Shown here: positions 17,600 through 25,962 of the stretch, one piece after another
Numbering within the stretch: the stretch's first letter is position 1
How the letters are laid out: each line of letters opens with the position of its first letter
DNA from: Verrucomicrobiota bacterium
Lineage (GTDB): Bacteria; Verrucomicrobiota; Verrucomicrobiia; Verrucomicrobiales; DEV007
Assembly (NCBI GenBank): GCA_963205275.1
Contig: CAUJIH010000013.1
Span: forward strand, 1-64,000
Reading direction: 5' to 3'
DNA length: 64,000 nt
Position numbers and translations under genes: made by a program
Notes under the pieces: model-generated
Database searches by the model: none
Seen by the model: only the letters and a program-made list of their open reading frames with translations
What the model was told of the DNA's origin: nothing

Positions 17600-18820
17600 T
17601 CATCTTTTCGCGTCCTCACGAACCTTCTTCCACCGCTTGTGCATCCAGATCCACTGCTCGGGATGGCGGAGGATGATGCGTTCGATGCTCTCATTGAATC
17701 GCTTGGTATTTCGCGAGAGAATGTCCTTCGTCCGTCCCTTTCCCTCCACCTCGACCGGTTCCTCGAAACGCAGCACATGCGTCCCATCTAGCTCGCGCCA
17801 ACTCGACGACGGAATGACCGGAGCTCCCGTGAACTGTGCTAGGACCGCCAGACTCTTGAACGTATGAGCCGAATGTCCGAAAAATTCAGATGGAATGCCG
17901 TATTTCTTGATCGTGAACTGATCGAAAATACAGACGACGATTCGATTATCCTCCAGCAGATCGAGAATATCGTCCAGAGAGCCGCTCTTCTCCAGTGTCC
18001 CAAACCCTGCCTTCTGAAAGCGACGCATCACCATCCAGTTGAACCACGCCGGCTTGAGAGGACGACGAATAAAGTGCAATGCCCCTCGATATTGCGGAAA
18101 CTGAGCCATACCAGCCACCGTGGATACCTCCCAGTTGCCAAAGTGTCCAGCAAGCAGGAGCACTCCCCTCCCCTTTTCCCGTGCTTCGGCGAGATGCTCG
18201 AAGCCCTCGATACGGACCATCTTCGTTCGACGCGCCTGTGTCATGAAAGCCATTTGAACGAACTCGATCAGGAACTTCACAAAGTGGCCGTAGTAGGCCT
18301 GGGCAATCTCGATGATACGCTCCTCGTCCAGCGTATCTCCGAAAACGCGATGTAGATTCTCCAGCACGACTTTTCGCCGGAGAGGCAGCGCATGATAGAT
18401 CAGTCTACCGTACCAGGGCACGGCCATCGTCATCGGCTCAGGGGACGCGACGGCGGTCGCATTCGTCGCAGTATGAGTCGTCGAAATCGAAATCGATGCG
18501 ACGCGGTAGCGGTTCATCACCATACGAGCACGCTCAGATGGCCGAATTCTAGGTTGTCCGTAACCGCCCTTCGAGACAGAAAAATCGTGTGGTTCGATCG
18601 TCCCCAGACATATCTCTTTGGGAAATAGCTTGCAACAGGCTTCCTTGGAGGCGAATCGCGCCGCCAATTTCTGGAGACGTCCATCTCCCTTTCCTGCATC
18701 ATCCAGTTCTTCCTGCGAAAAAAACCGCAACAGCCCTTCGGAGTCAAGATCGCGACAGAGCTTGTCGATTCGTGAGATTTCAACAGTGTCGATCCCCTGT
18801 CGCATCAAAAAGTCGATCAA
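17600..18820 (-). CDS. Fusion of holo-ACP synthase (AcpS) and LpxL/HtrB-type lysophospholipid acyltransferase
   Basis: One uninterrupted 406-aa frame encodes two enzymes. Residues 1 to about 130 are an AcpS-type phosphopantetheinyl transferase, with GIDTVEISRI (metal ligand Asp11), RFASKEACCKLF (Glu60) and a C-terminal SISTTHTATNATAV; these enzymes attach the phosphopantetheine arm to acyl carrier protein. From about 135 onward is a lipid A/LPLAT acyltransferase with the catalytic HFGNWE motif and FDQFTIKKYG. The usual N-terminal membrane helix of LpxL is missing, replaced by the AcpS part. The start is probably TTG 18820, preceded by GAGG six bases away; ATG 18805 is the alternative. Joining ACP activation to an acyl-ACP-using enzyme is functionally coherent but unusual. 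Confidence 0.85.
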   Translation of the reverse strand: MIDFLMRQGIDTVEISRIDKLCRDLDSEGLLRFFSQEELDDAGKGDGRLQKLAARFASKEACCKLFPKEICLGTIEPHDFSVSKGGYGQPRIRPSERARMVMNRYRVASISISTTHTATNATAVASPEPMTMAVPWYGRLIYHALPLRRKVVLENLHRVFGDTLDEERIIEIAQAYYGHFVKFLIEFVQMAFMTQARRTKMVRIEGFEHLAEAREKGRGVLLLAGHFGNWEVSTVAGMAQFPQYRGALHFIRRPLKPAWFNWMVMRRFQKAGFGTLEKSGSLDDILDLLEDNRIVVCIFDQFTIKKYGIPSEFFGHSAHTFKSLAVLAQFTGAPVIPSSSWRELDGTHVLRFEEPVEVEGKGRTKDILSRNTKRFNESIERIILRHPEQWIWMHKRWKKVREDAKR

Positions 18821-18920
18821 ATGACACCTCGTTCTCGAAAGCCGTGCCCGATGCGAACGTGAGAAACTCTCGTAAATCCCCTTTCTCGGGAGGTAAGGCA
18901 ACTCAGATAAAATCGAACCC

Positions 18921-19997
18921 CTAGATCGCAACGGGCTTCCCGGAGGTAGCAGAAGCATAGATCGCATCGATGATCTGCATCAGCGCCAATCCCTGTTCCG
19001 GAGTATTCAGAGGCTCTGCACGCCCTTCGATCGTCTCGACGAAATTCGCCGCCGATGCGATCCGTCCCATGTCCTCGCAGGGTTCTAACGAAATTGAGCG
19101 ATCCACCCGTTCTCCATTTTCCTGCGTGTAGAGTTCGCAACGATCAATCGCTGTATCGTCCAGCCCATCCGTTCCGAACAGTCTCTCGATTTTCCCTCCC
19201 GCACGGACTCCCTGAAAGACCACCGAAACCTCCTCACGCTTCACCATCTCTGCCCAAGACATCTGAAAGCTGAGAACCTGCCCCGTGTCAAATCTGACAA
19301 ATCCATGCGCAGCAGACTCCACATCAGTCGTTCCGCCTTCCCGATCAGGAATACCCCAGGGGCCTTTGAACTCCTTGAGCGTGATGTGATCGTCAAAGGT
19401 ATTCGCCAGAACATAGGTCGGTGTAGGATTCCCCATCAGGTAAATCGCCAGATCCATCATGTGCAGAAGGTCGATCACCGGACCACCGCCTGAGAGAGCC
19501 TTCGTGGTAAACCAACCTCCAAATCCCGGAATTCCAGTGCGGCGGATCCACTTCGCCTGCGCCGAATTGATACGTCCGACCACTCCGCTCTGAATCAGTT
19601 TCACCATTTCACGCGACTCCGGGCGAGCGCGGTTGTTGAAATTGAACATGAGATGCTTTCCCGCCTGATCACGAGCTTCGATCATGTGGCGCACCTCGCC
19701 TGCACTGAGTGCAGGCGGCTTTTCACAAAAGACATGCTTCCCGGCTCCGAGAGCGCCGATTGCGATAGGTGCGTGGTATTTGTTCGGTACGATTACCGAA
19801 ACCGCGTCAATATCCGTACGCAACATTTCCGCCACATCACCATACACATGCTCGATCTGATTCGCATCAGCCGCACTTTGCGCTGCCTCGACGTTCACAT
19901 CTGCGATGGCCACGACCTCGGCTCCTCCTTTCCGAAAACCGTCGATGTGGTAGCGGACCATTCCGCCCGCTCCTATGATACCAATTTTTGTTGCCAT
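18921..19997 (-). CDS. Gfo/Idh/MocA-family NAD(P)-dependent oxidoreductase
   Basis: A 358-aa cytosolic dehydrogenase of the family that oxidises or reduces sugars and inositols. The N-terminal Rossmann motif GIIGAGGMVRYH (about residues 6-17), the family signature HVFCEKPPALSAGE with the catalytic Lys in EKP (about residue 95), and a C-terminal alpha/beta domain are all present. It lacks a Tat signal, unlike many Verrucomicrobial paralogues, so it acts in the cytosol. It ends 100 bases before the AcpS-acyltransferase fusion on the same strand. Substrate is not inferable; 3-keto-sugar chemistry is possible given other sugar genes nearby. Confidence 0.9.
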   Translation of the reverse strand: MATKIGIIGAGGMVRYHIDGFRKGGAEVVAIADVNVEAAQSAADANQIEHVYGDVAEMLRTDIDAVSVIVPNKYHAPIAIGALGAGKHVFCEKPPALSAGEVRHMIEARDQAGKHLMFNFNNRARPESREMVKLIQSGVVGRINSAQAKWIRRTGIPGFGGWFTTKALSGGGPVIDLLHMMDLAIYLMGNPTPTYVLANTFDDHITLKEFKGPWGIPDREGGTTDVESAAHGFVRFDTGQVLSFQMSWAEMVKREEVSVVFQGVRAGGKIERLFGTDGLDDTAIDRCELYTQENGERVDRSISLEPCEDMGRIASAANFVETIEGRAEPLNTPEQGLALMQIIDAIYASATSGKPVAI

Positions 19998-20148
19998 AAT
20001 CGTCGTGTTGGTTCTCTCCTGAGAGGATTCATTTACCTCGATTCACTCTGGATCGGACAAGCGGAAAGACAAGAAAGAATCTGAATCTGTGCTCAGAGAG
20101 TATCTTTCAGTCGAGGAGCACTGCCTGCCCTAGTCGCACAATCAATTC

Positions 20149-20808
20149 TCACTCACCTTTGCCCTTCCCCTTTGCCGGAGCCTCACTCTTCGCCTTTTCC
20201 GCACCGTTACTGGGGGCCGGAGTCGCAGGAGCGGCCGTAGGAGTCGTGGTTGCCGGAGCAGCGGCAGGGGCCTGAAGCTCGGACGCCTTCACTTGCATTC
20301 CCGCCTCCAGAGCCAACTTCGTCGTCTCTTGAGTAATATCGACATTGGCTGCCGATGTGAAAATCGGAGGCGTTACCTTCATCAGGACCACATCCAGCCC
20401 CCTCGCTTGAGCTGCCTTGAGTGCGATGGGCTCCAATCGGATGCGGAACTCATTGATCATCCGGACACGCTCCTGATTCAGTTGAGCCTGTGCCTGATTC
20501 CGGAGCCGATTAAACTCCTGATTCAACTGCTGGTTGGTAGCCACGATCTCGCGCTTCTTTTCATCAGTAGGATTCTGTCCCGCCGATTTTTCCACATCCG
20601 TCATCTGCTTCTGCAGCGTTTCCTGAGTGGTTTTCAACTCCGTATTCATGTTATTCTGAATATTGAGCAGATCGACGCGGACTTTTTCCTCCACTCCGAG
20701 CTGACGAGCTACCTCATCGATATCGAGGACGGCTACTCCACCGCTCTGTGCGAAGGTGGGGAAAGCGATAAGAGCGAGAGAAAAGACGGCAAAGGAGAGC
20801 TTTTTCAT
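20149..20808 (-). CDS. OmpH/Skp-family periplasmic chaperone
   Basis: Periplasmic holdase for unfolded outer-membrane proteins. The 219-aa precursor has a signal peptide ending FPTFAQ. The short beta segment VAVLDIDEVARQLG, long charged coiled-coil arms (about residues 45-125, rich in Gln, Lys and Glu) and the C-terminal EPIALKAAQARGLDVVLM pairing strand are those of Skp. A C-terminal Ala/Pro/Thr-rich, then Lys/Gly-rich, low-complexity tail of about 45 residues is extra relative to E. coli Skp. It is isolated here, with a 293-base divergent region to the next gene. Confidence 0.87.
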   Translation of the reverse strand: MKKLSFAVFSLALIAFPTFAQSGGVAVLDIDEVARQLGVEEKVRVDLLNIQNNMNTELKTTQETLQKQMTDVEKSAGQNPTDEKKREIVATNQQLNQEFNRLRNQAQAQLNQERVRMINEFRIRLEPIALKAAQARGLDVVLMKVTPPIFTSAANVDITQETTKLALEAGMQVKASELQAPAAAPATTTPTAAPATPAPSNGAEKAKSEAPAKGKGKGE

Positions 20809-21101
20809 AATTTACAGTTTGTAAGGGGATCGATGAATTCAAATTTCAAAGTTGGGGAGCGTAGAACAAGAACCCGCTCAAAGTCCATACCTTTTCACTC
20901 TTTTATCCAAATTCTCTCAAAATGCATCCGAAAACAGACTCTATTGCTGAATTTTCCACTGGCACCCGCTCCGATTCCGAGCATAGCTTCTGACCGGACG
21001 ATACCATTGGTTCGAGCGTTTTCTCTCGGCTTACCTCTCGCTCTTCTTTTCGTCCGGGTAGGCTCTGTCGTTCTCTTTCCTGTCTTTCTCTCTCCAATCC
21101 C

Positions 21102-22214
21102 ATGTCGAATCCATCGTATTTTGTCGTCTCCCGTGAACAGCACGAATCCTTGGTCCGTGCAGCCTATGAGCATCGCGGCTATCAGCCCGACGAGTCCGCT
21201 GCGGCAGCCCGGATGTGCTCAGAAGCCTCCTGGCACGGAATCCGTACACACAACGCCCTGAAAGCTCTGCATCTGGACGAACTCTTCGGTGCTGGCGCTG
21301 GTGGCTGTGTCCCCGGAGCCAAAGTCGAAATCCGCGAATCCCGCTTCTCTGCTGTCCAGAGCTGGAACGCGAATCGCAAGCTCGGTCAGGCGGTCGCATT
21401 CGAAGCCATTGAAACTTGCATTCGCCTCGCCGACCAATACGGATCCGGCACGGTGGCGATTGACAATGCCTTCCACTACCTCTGGGGCGGTGGTTACGTA
21501 ATGGACGCCGCCAAGCGAGGCTACATCGCATACACCAACTGTACGTCCACTCTGGCTGAAGTCGTCCCCTTCGGCGGGAAATTCCCCACACTGGGTACCA
21601 ATCCTCACAGCTGGGGCTTTCCCACCACTCAAGCTCTCGGTTATCCAGTCGTGATCGACTGGGCGACATCAGAAATTGCGATGGGCAAAGTTCAGCAGTA
21701 TCGCAACGAAAACAAAAAATTGGAAGCCCCCTTTGGCATCGATAAGGACGGCAAGCCCACCGACGATCCCTTCGCCGTGGTAGCTCTCGCACCCTTCGGA
21801 CGGCACAAGGGATACGGTCTCGGACTCCTGAATGAACTCTATGGAGCAGCCATCGGCGGCTCTCTACCCACGTTGCGCGGCCGCGCGCATGAAGCCGAAG
21901 GGACAGGAGAAAAAACCACCAGCGCCTTCTACTTTCAGGTCGTGCATCCGGACGCCATCTCAGGCGGGGACTTTTCCAAGGGGCGGACTCAGGCAGAAAA
22001 TATCACCGCAGTGTTACGGGATATCTTCAGCCACGGGAACGAAAACTGCATGCTCCCCGGCACCATCGAAGCGAACAACGCAAAGCTGAGCGAACAAGCG
22101 GGCGGCCTACTCTTCACGGAAGCGGAGATTCGAGGCTTCCACAAACTGGCTGAAGAAAGCGAGTTTGAAGTAGAGAAATGGGAGCCTGCCAGTCTCCCCA
22201 CATTCACTGCCTGA
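21102..22214 (+). CDS. Ldh2/malate-lactate-ureidoglycolate dehydrogenase family oxidoreductase
   Basis: NAD(P)-dependent 2-hydroxyacid dehydrogenase of the Ldh2/YlbC (Ntn-like Rossmann-free) family, 370 aa, cytosolic. Family signs include the N-terminal ASWHGIRTHN segment, the nucleotide-binding region with GTNPHSWGFPT, the motif DWATSEIAMGKVQ, and the conserved GRHKGYGLGLLNEL near residue 230. Members act on malate, sulfolactate, ureidoglycolate or 2,3-diketogulonate, and the substrate here is unknown. It is divergent from skp and lies upstream of a run of exported sugar-related proteins. Confidence 0.88.
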   Translation: MSNPSYFVVSREQHESLVRAAYEHRGYQPDESAAAARMCSEASWHGIRTHNALKALHLDELFGAGAGGCVPGAKVEIRESRFSAVQSWNANRKLGQAVAFEAIETCIRLADQYGSGTVAIDNAFHYLWGGGYVMDAAKRGYIAYTNCTSTLAEVVPFGGKFPTLGTNPHSWGFPTTQALGYPVVIDWATSEIAMGKVQQYRNENKKLEAPFGIDKDGKPTDDPFAVVALAPFGRHKGYGLGLLNELYGAAIGGSLPTLRGRAHEAEGTGEKTTSAFYFQVVHPDAISGGDFSKGRTQAENITAVLRDIFSHGNENCMLPGTIEANNAKLSEQAGGLLFTEAEIRGFHKLAEESEFEVEKWEPASLPTFTA

Positions 22215-22393
22215 GCGGTATTTTCAGATCGAGATCAGGTAACTCATCTGTGCACGGCTTACTCGGTTGAAGTCGTGTCCTGACAAGTGATCGATCTACT
22301 GCGACGACGAAAATCTCACCATCCCGCGATGGACCTGTGAGGCATTCGACTCGCCTGAATTACCTCGGGCAAAATCAACACCGATTTTTGACG

Positions 22394-22422
22394 TTGACAG
22401 GGTCGAGAATTTCCCGCTAGCC
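22394..22422 (+). promoter_or_regulatory. Candidate sigma-70-like promoter
   Basis: A perfect TTGACA (22394-22399) is followed after 17 bases by CTAGCC (22417-22422), a poor -10. It lies 40 bases before the start of the exported Tat-signal protein. Only the -35 element is convincing. Confidence 0.25.
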
Positions 22423-22461
22423 TCACACGAGAACTCTCAGCAGCCATGAGTTCCTAAAAAC

Positions 22462-24210
22462 ATGAACTCAGCCCCACTGCTTTCTCGTCGTCGGAGATTC
22501 CTGAAGCTAATCGCAGGAGCCTGTGGCTGGCCTCTGTTGGGAACTGCTCGATCATGGGCTGCACGAACTCCACTGCCCACGCGGAACGAGTTTTCATTCC
22601 TGCATTCCTACGATTCTTCCGGGCGGTATTGGGAGGGGATAGAGAAAGCAGGGCTCCTACGCCCCACCAACGGTGTGCGACTGGTGAATTCTCCTTTCGG
22701 AGAGAATTCAGATCAGCGATTTAATGCCGTGGCAGCAATCGGCGGGCCGCTTCACAGAATCCTGCAAGAGCGGAAACCCTACTTCATCATCGACCGCGTC
22801 TGCGGCGGAGCGCCCTACCGCGACTATGCCTTCGATCAGGAATTGATCGCACATTACACAGAATTGCTGGGTGAGCGCTTTCTGGGCGGACAGGTGCACG
22901 AGGTACTCTCGAACACAGGCAATGACTGGAGGCGATTTCGCACAGCGAATAAAGAAAAATCAAAGGCTCCCATCAATCCGGATGACTTTCGTGACTACTT
23001 CGACTGGAGCGGAGCAAAGCAGTGGCTGGAATACGGCACACTCGACGATTACGCAGGGCGCACCCACCCCACTGACGAAGCAGAATTTTGGAAGGAAGTG
23101 GAGCGAAATGTGAATCGCCAGAGCACTCGATTCGGCGGACATTTTTCATACGCGGAGGGGACGAATCGTGGCGAACTGGCTTGGACGACATTTTACCGCT
23201 TCGGAGCCACAAGTTGTTTTGTGGAAGTCGGTCCATGGGCCTCCTCGCGGAGTCAGTTTTCTATTGCTTCAGCGCGGGGGGCCGCCCGCGCCGCTGGAAA
23301 GCCTTGGGGCGTCTTCTATGCTCCTTGGGGGCCGAAAGGTTGCACCAGTTGGCTCAGTCCCGAAGAATCGTCGTGGAATGTGCCGAAAGCGGCGATGGAT
23401 GCCAGCGGATGGCCCGTTGGCCCGGAATATGGGCCGTCGAGCGCCTTTCAGCGCCGTGTATTTTTTCACACTTTCCTCTCGGGTGCTCATACCTTACACG
23501 AGGAATGGGGGGCCGAATGCAACCTGAGTGACATCACTGGAGGAATTCTTTCCTCCTACGGTCGAGTCACACGCGATTTGCTAAACTTCCAAGATGCCCA
23601 TCCGGACGTAGGAGTGCCATTTACCCCGATCGCATTGGTCGCGGAACCAGGACTACCGCCCAAAACCGCTGTGTGGGCAGATATCAAAGAAGCAATCTTC
23701 GCACGTTCAGAGTTTGATAAAGTTCAAGCGACACACCCACCCGCCGGCAATGCCGAAGCCGTCTGCTATCCTTGGATGGCCATCCCAGAAGTGTTTGACA
23801 TCGTTCCGCACGATGCTTCAAGCACTCTTCTAGAGCGCTATGAGGAAGTAATTCTCGCTTCATCGACAGATGCAGCAGAGCGCTTGCGTGCGGCTGTCGA
23901 GAGACTCTGTCCTTTTCAGAGGAAAACGACGCTCTCCATGCAGGTGAACTATCGTGCCTCTGACGGAGCGTGGGTTTTGGGAATCTACAATCCCTGGGGT
24001 GCCGTCCGAGGAGACGTGGAGGCATCCGGCAGTATCCTCGATCCCCAGTGTGTCCAGCGCGATGTGATTTCCGCAAAATCCGGGGTGAAGAGCTTCCGCA
24101 CGCTACACGCTTGGCCTGAAGGAACAGGTGCTGTGTCCGACGGGAATGCAATCGCCTGTGAAGTCGGCCCCGGCGGCACCCTAATTCTGGAAGTTTCTCT
24201 CAATGCTTGA
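22462..24210 (+). CDS. Tat-exported protein, putative carbohydrate-active enzyme
   Basis: A 582-aa protein with a twin-arginine signal (SRRRRFLKLIAGACG) ending near residue 34. The body has features of a secreted TIM-barrel glycoside hydrolase: many Trp and Tyr, short motifs such as WGVFYAPWGPKG, SYAEGTNRGE and TLHEEWGAE with candidate acidic catalytic residues, and a C-terminal beta-sandwich-like region (about 480-582). I cannot name a CAZy family from sequence alone. The position downstream of an Ldh2-type dehydrogenase and near other exported sugar-related proteins supports a carbohydrate role, as inference. Confidence 0.6.
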   Translation: MNSAPLLSRRRRFLKLIAGACGWPLLGTARSWAARTPLPTRNEFSFLHSYDSSGRYWEGIEKAGLLRPTNGVRLVNSPFGENSDQRFNAVAAIGGPLHRILQERKPYFIIDRVCGGAPYRDYAFDQELIAHYTELLGERFLGGQVHEVLSNTGNDWRRFRTANKEKSKAPINPDDFRDYFDWSGAKQWLEYGTLDDYAGRTHPTDEAEFWKEVERNVNRQSTRFGGHFSYAEGTNRGELAWTTFYRFGATSCFVEVGPWASSRSQFSIASARGAARAAGKPWGVFYAPWGPKGCTSWLSPEESSWNVPKAAMDASGWPVGPEYGPSSAFQRRVFFHTFLSGAHTLHEEWGAECNLSDITGGILSSYGRVTRDLLNFQDAHPDVGVPFTPIALVAEPGLPPKTAVWADIKEAIFARSEFDKVQATHPPAGNAEAVCYPWMAIPEVFDIVPHDASSTLLERYEEVILASSTDAAERLRAAVERLCPFQRKTTLSMQVNYRASDGAWVLGIYNPWGAVRGDVEASGSILDPQCVQRDVISAKSGVKSFRTLHAWPEGTGAVSDGNAIACEVGPGGTLILEVSLNA

Positions 24211-24353
24211 GCAAAGCGGACGAGCTAGAGAATGTGATCAGTCGACTCAGGAATCACTGGCGAAACTCTCGCTCTGGATGCCTGTCGGACTCATCCAATC
24301 CTCGGCCAAACCGGAAGAGTTCACCCATCACTGCCCGCTGACTCTCCTGAGAC

Positions 24354-25484
24354 TCACCGCCCCATCGCACCACGGAGCAGACCGATATACCAGAACCAGA
24401 TCGCGGGCCCGGTGAAAATCCAAGTGAAGGCTCCGAGTGCCAGATAGGGGCCAAAGGGCAGAGGTCGCGACCACTGTTCACGGAAGACTGCCTTTTGCAT
24501 CAAACCAACGACGGCTCCGACGACGGATGCTGCAAAGACGGTGAAAATCGCGGCCTGAAAGCCGAGGAAAGCTCCGATCATGGCCATGAATTTCACGTCG
24601 CCAAAGCCCATTGCTTCACGGGGAACCACGGCTTTCGTGATGCGACCAGAGACTTTTTTCACGGTATCCAGCTCGACGCGCTGGCCATTCAGTTCCAAAG
24701 CATCGAATAATCCACGAAAGCTCTGACAATCCTGCTTTGTATCATCGAAATAGAGTTCCTCGACGTCGAGTTCCAGTCGATCCCAATTCCGGAAAAATAC
24801 ATCGCCCCATTCGTAGCTGTGCTCACCCAGTCGAATCAGGATCGGTGATTCCTCACCTCCGGGCTGGGAGATCTCAAAATCAACGGCCTCTTCCCACTGA
24901 TGCTGAATCTTGCCGAAGAGCATTTTCCCCATTAGTACGATCATCCAGAGCAGAGAAAATCCGACCGCCGCGCCGATGATGCCCATCATCCCGCCCCTCC
25001 ACCAGAGCGTCTCTCCGTGCAGAGCCGGGACGAGAAAGCTGGCGATGAGTCCTACGACAGTACCGCCGATCGTGATCGAATCAGGGATGATGAAGTGATC
25101 GAAGTCGATAAAAGTCGCAGCGATCAGGAGCGCAGCCACGACCCACAGAGCGATCACACCCCATAATCCGTAGGGTGCGATTCCGTGCTTGAACAAGGCC
25201 AGAAAGGTGATCGCTGTGAGCAGTTCGACAAGAAAATAGCGAAAGGCAATCGGAGTATGACACCACTTGCAGCGCCCACGCAGCATCAGCCAGGTGACGA
25301 GCGGGATGTTCAGGATCATCGGGATCTGATGCTTGCACGAGGGACAGAAAGAGCGTCGAGGCTCGTTCACACTCAGGCCATTCGGAACACGGTAGATCAC
25401 CACGTTCAGAAACGATCCAATGCAAGCCCCCATGACGAAGGCCACACCGGGGAGGAAATAATCAAATAGAAAGGCTGGGGACAT
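24354..25484 (-). CDS. pilD: Prepilin peptidase / N-methyltransferase (A24 family)
   Basis: Inner-membrane aspartyl protease that cleaves and N-methylates type IV prepilins and pseudopilins. The N-terminal methyltransferase domain (MGACIGSFLNVVIYRVP) includes the zinc-type tetracysteine Cys47/Cys50 and Cys72/Cys75. The catalytic Asp residues are in FIDFDHFIIPD (about 127-135) and GFGDVKFM (Asp296). At 376 aa it is longer than the usual 250-290: about 95 extra hydrophilic residues (195-290) sit between the catalytic regions and form an acidic cytosolic insert. It is convergent with the preceding gene. No pilin genes are in the window. Confidence 0.93.
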   Translation of the reverse strand: MSPAFLFDYFLPGVAFVMGACIGSFLNVVIYRVPNGLSVNEPRRSFCPSCKHQIPMILNIPLVTWLMLRGRCKWCHTPIAFRYFLVELLTAITFLALFKHGIAPYGLWGVIALWVVAALLIAATFIDFDHFIIPDSITIGGTVVGLIASFLVPALHGETLWWRGGMMGIIGAAVGFSLLWMIVLMGKMLFGKIQHQWEEAVDFEISQPGGEESPILIRLGEHSYEWGDVFFRNWDRLELDVEELYFDDTKQDCQSFRGLFDALELNGQRVELDTVKKVSGRITKAVVPREAMGFGDVKFMAMIGAFLGFQAAIFTVFAASVVGAVVGLMQKAVFREQWSRPLPFGPYLALGAFTWIFTGPAIWFWYIGLLRGAMGR

Positions 25485-25508
25485 CGCGAAGTCTCTGATA
25501 AGCTTCGC

Positions 25509-25564
25509 TTAGGAATTTCTTAATGTCTAGAAATTATAATTAATCCCCATTCCTAAATGTCTAG
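25509..25564. repeat. Inverted repeat with embedded direct repeats upstream of pilD
   Basis: TTAGGAAT (25509-25516) and ATTCCTAA (25549-25556) are 8-bp inverted arms 32 bases apart. AATGTCTAG occurs twice in direct orientation (25522-25530 and 25556-25564). The element sits between the pilD start and the small lipoprotein gene, both on the minus strand, so it may control pilD or end the lipoprotein transcript. Confidence 0.4.
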
Positions 25565-25571
25565 GCTCGAC

Positions 25572-25748
25572 TTAATACGCTAGATTTCGCACCGTCTGAT
25601 CCTGCCATCGAGCCGCCGATTGCGCGTCCATACCGATGTGAGGATTGGAAATCCCTCCGGGTGCTGGGTCAGTCGAGAAGGAACCGCATCCTGTCAAAAG
25701 CGATGAAAGGGCGATCAGAAAAACGAAAAAGAGAAAAGTCTGTCTCAT
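25572..25748 (-). CDS. Small lipoprotein, 58 aa
   Basis: A short gene with ATG at 25748 and TAA at 25572-25574. The product opens MRQTFLFFVFLIALSS and has a clear lipobox LLTGC with the lipidated Cys at residue 21. That leaves a mature peptide of only 38 residues, Ser/Pro/Gly-rich at first and then a helical stretch ending VRNLAY. A perfect lipoprotein signal on such a short frame is unlikely by chance, so I consider it real although short. It lies upstream of pilD on the same strand. Function unknown; small lipoproteins of this shape are frequent in Verrucomicrobia. Confidence 0.7.
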   Translation of the reverse strand: MRQTFLFFVFLIALSSLLTGCGSFSTDPAPGGISNPHIGMDAQSAARWQDQTVRNLAY

Positions 25749-25962
25749 GCCTATGATACTCCCACCATACGCTGATCGCTAGGGAGACGTCGAATAAAAT
25801 TTTGAGTAACAGTCTTCTGCAGATCACACAAGAGCGCCACTCGCGAAAGATCGACACGAGGAAATCGGCCTGTAACCTGCATACACCTCAGACATAAAAC
25901 TAGATCCAGGGAGGGCAAGGACACCGCTTTCCCTGTCAATCGAATCCATACAGCACTCAGAT

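Noticed and set aside
20293-21261. Plus-strand frame of 322 codons
   Set aside because: It runs antisense through skp and into the Ldh2 gene in another frame; a shadow of both.
25751-25939. Minus-strand frame of 62 codons between the small lipoprotein and the propeller gene
   Set aside because: No signal peptide, domain or protein-like composition; the neighbouring lipoprotein frame explains the region better.
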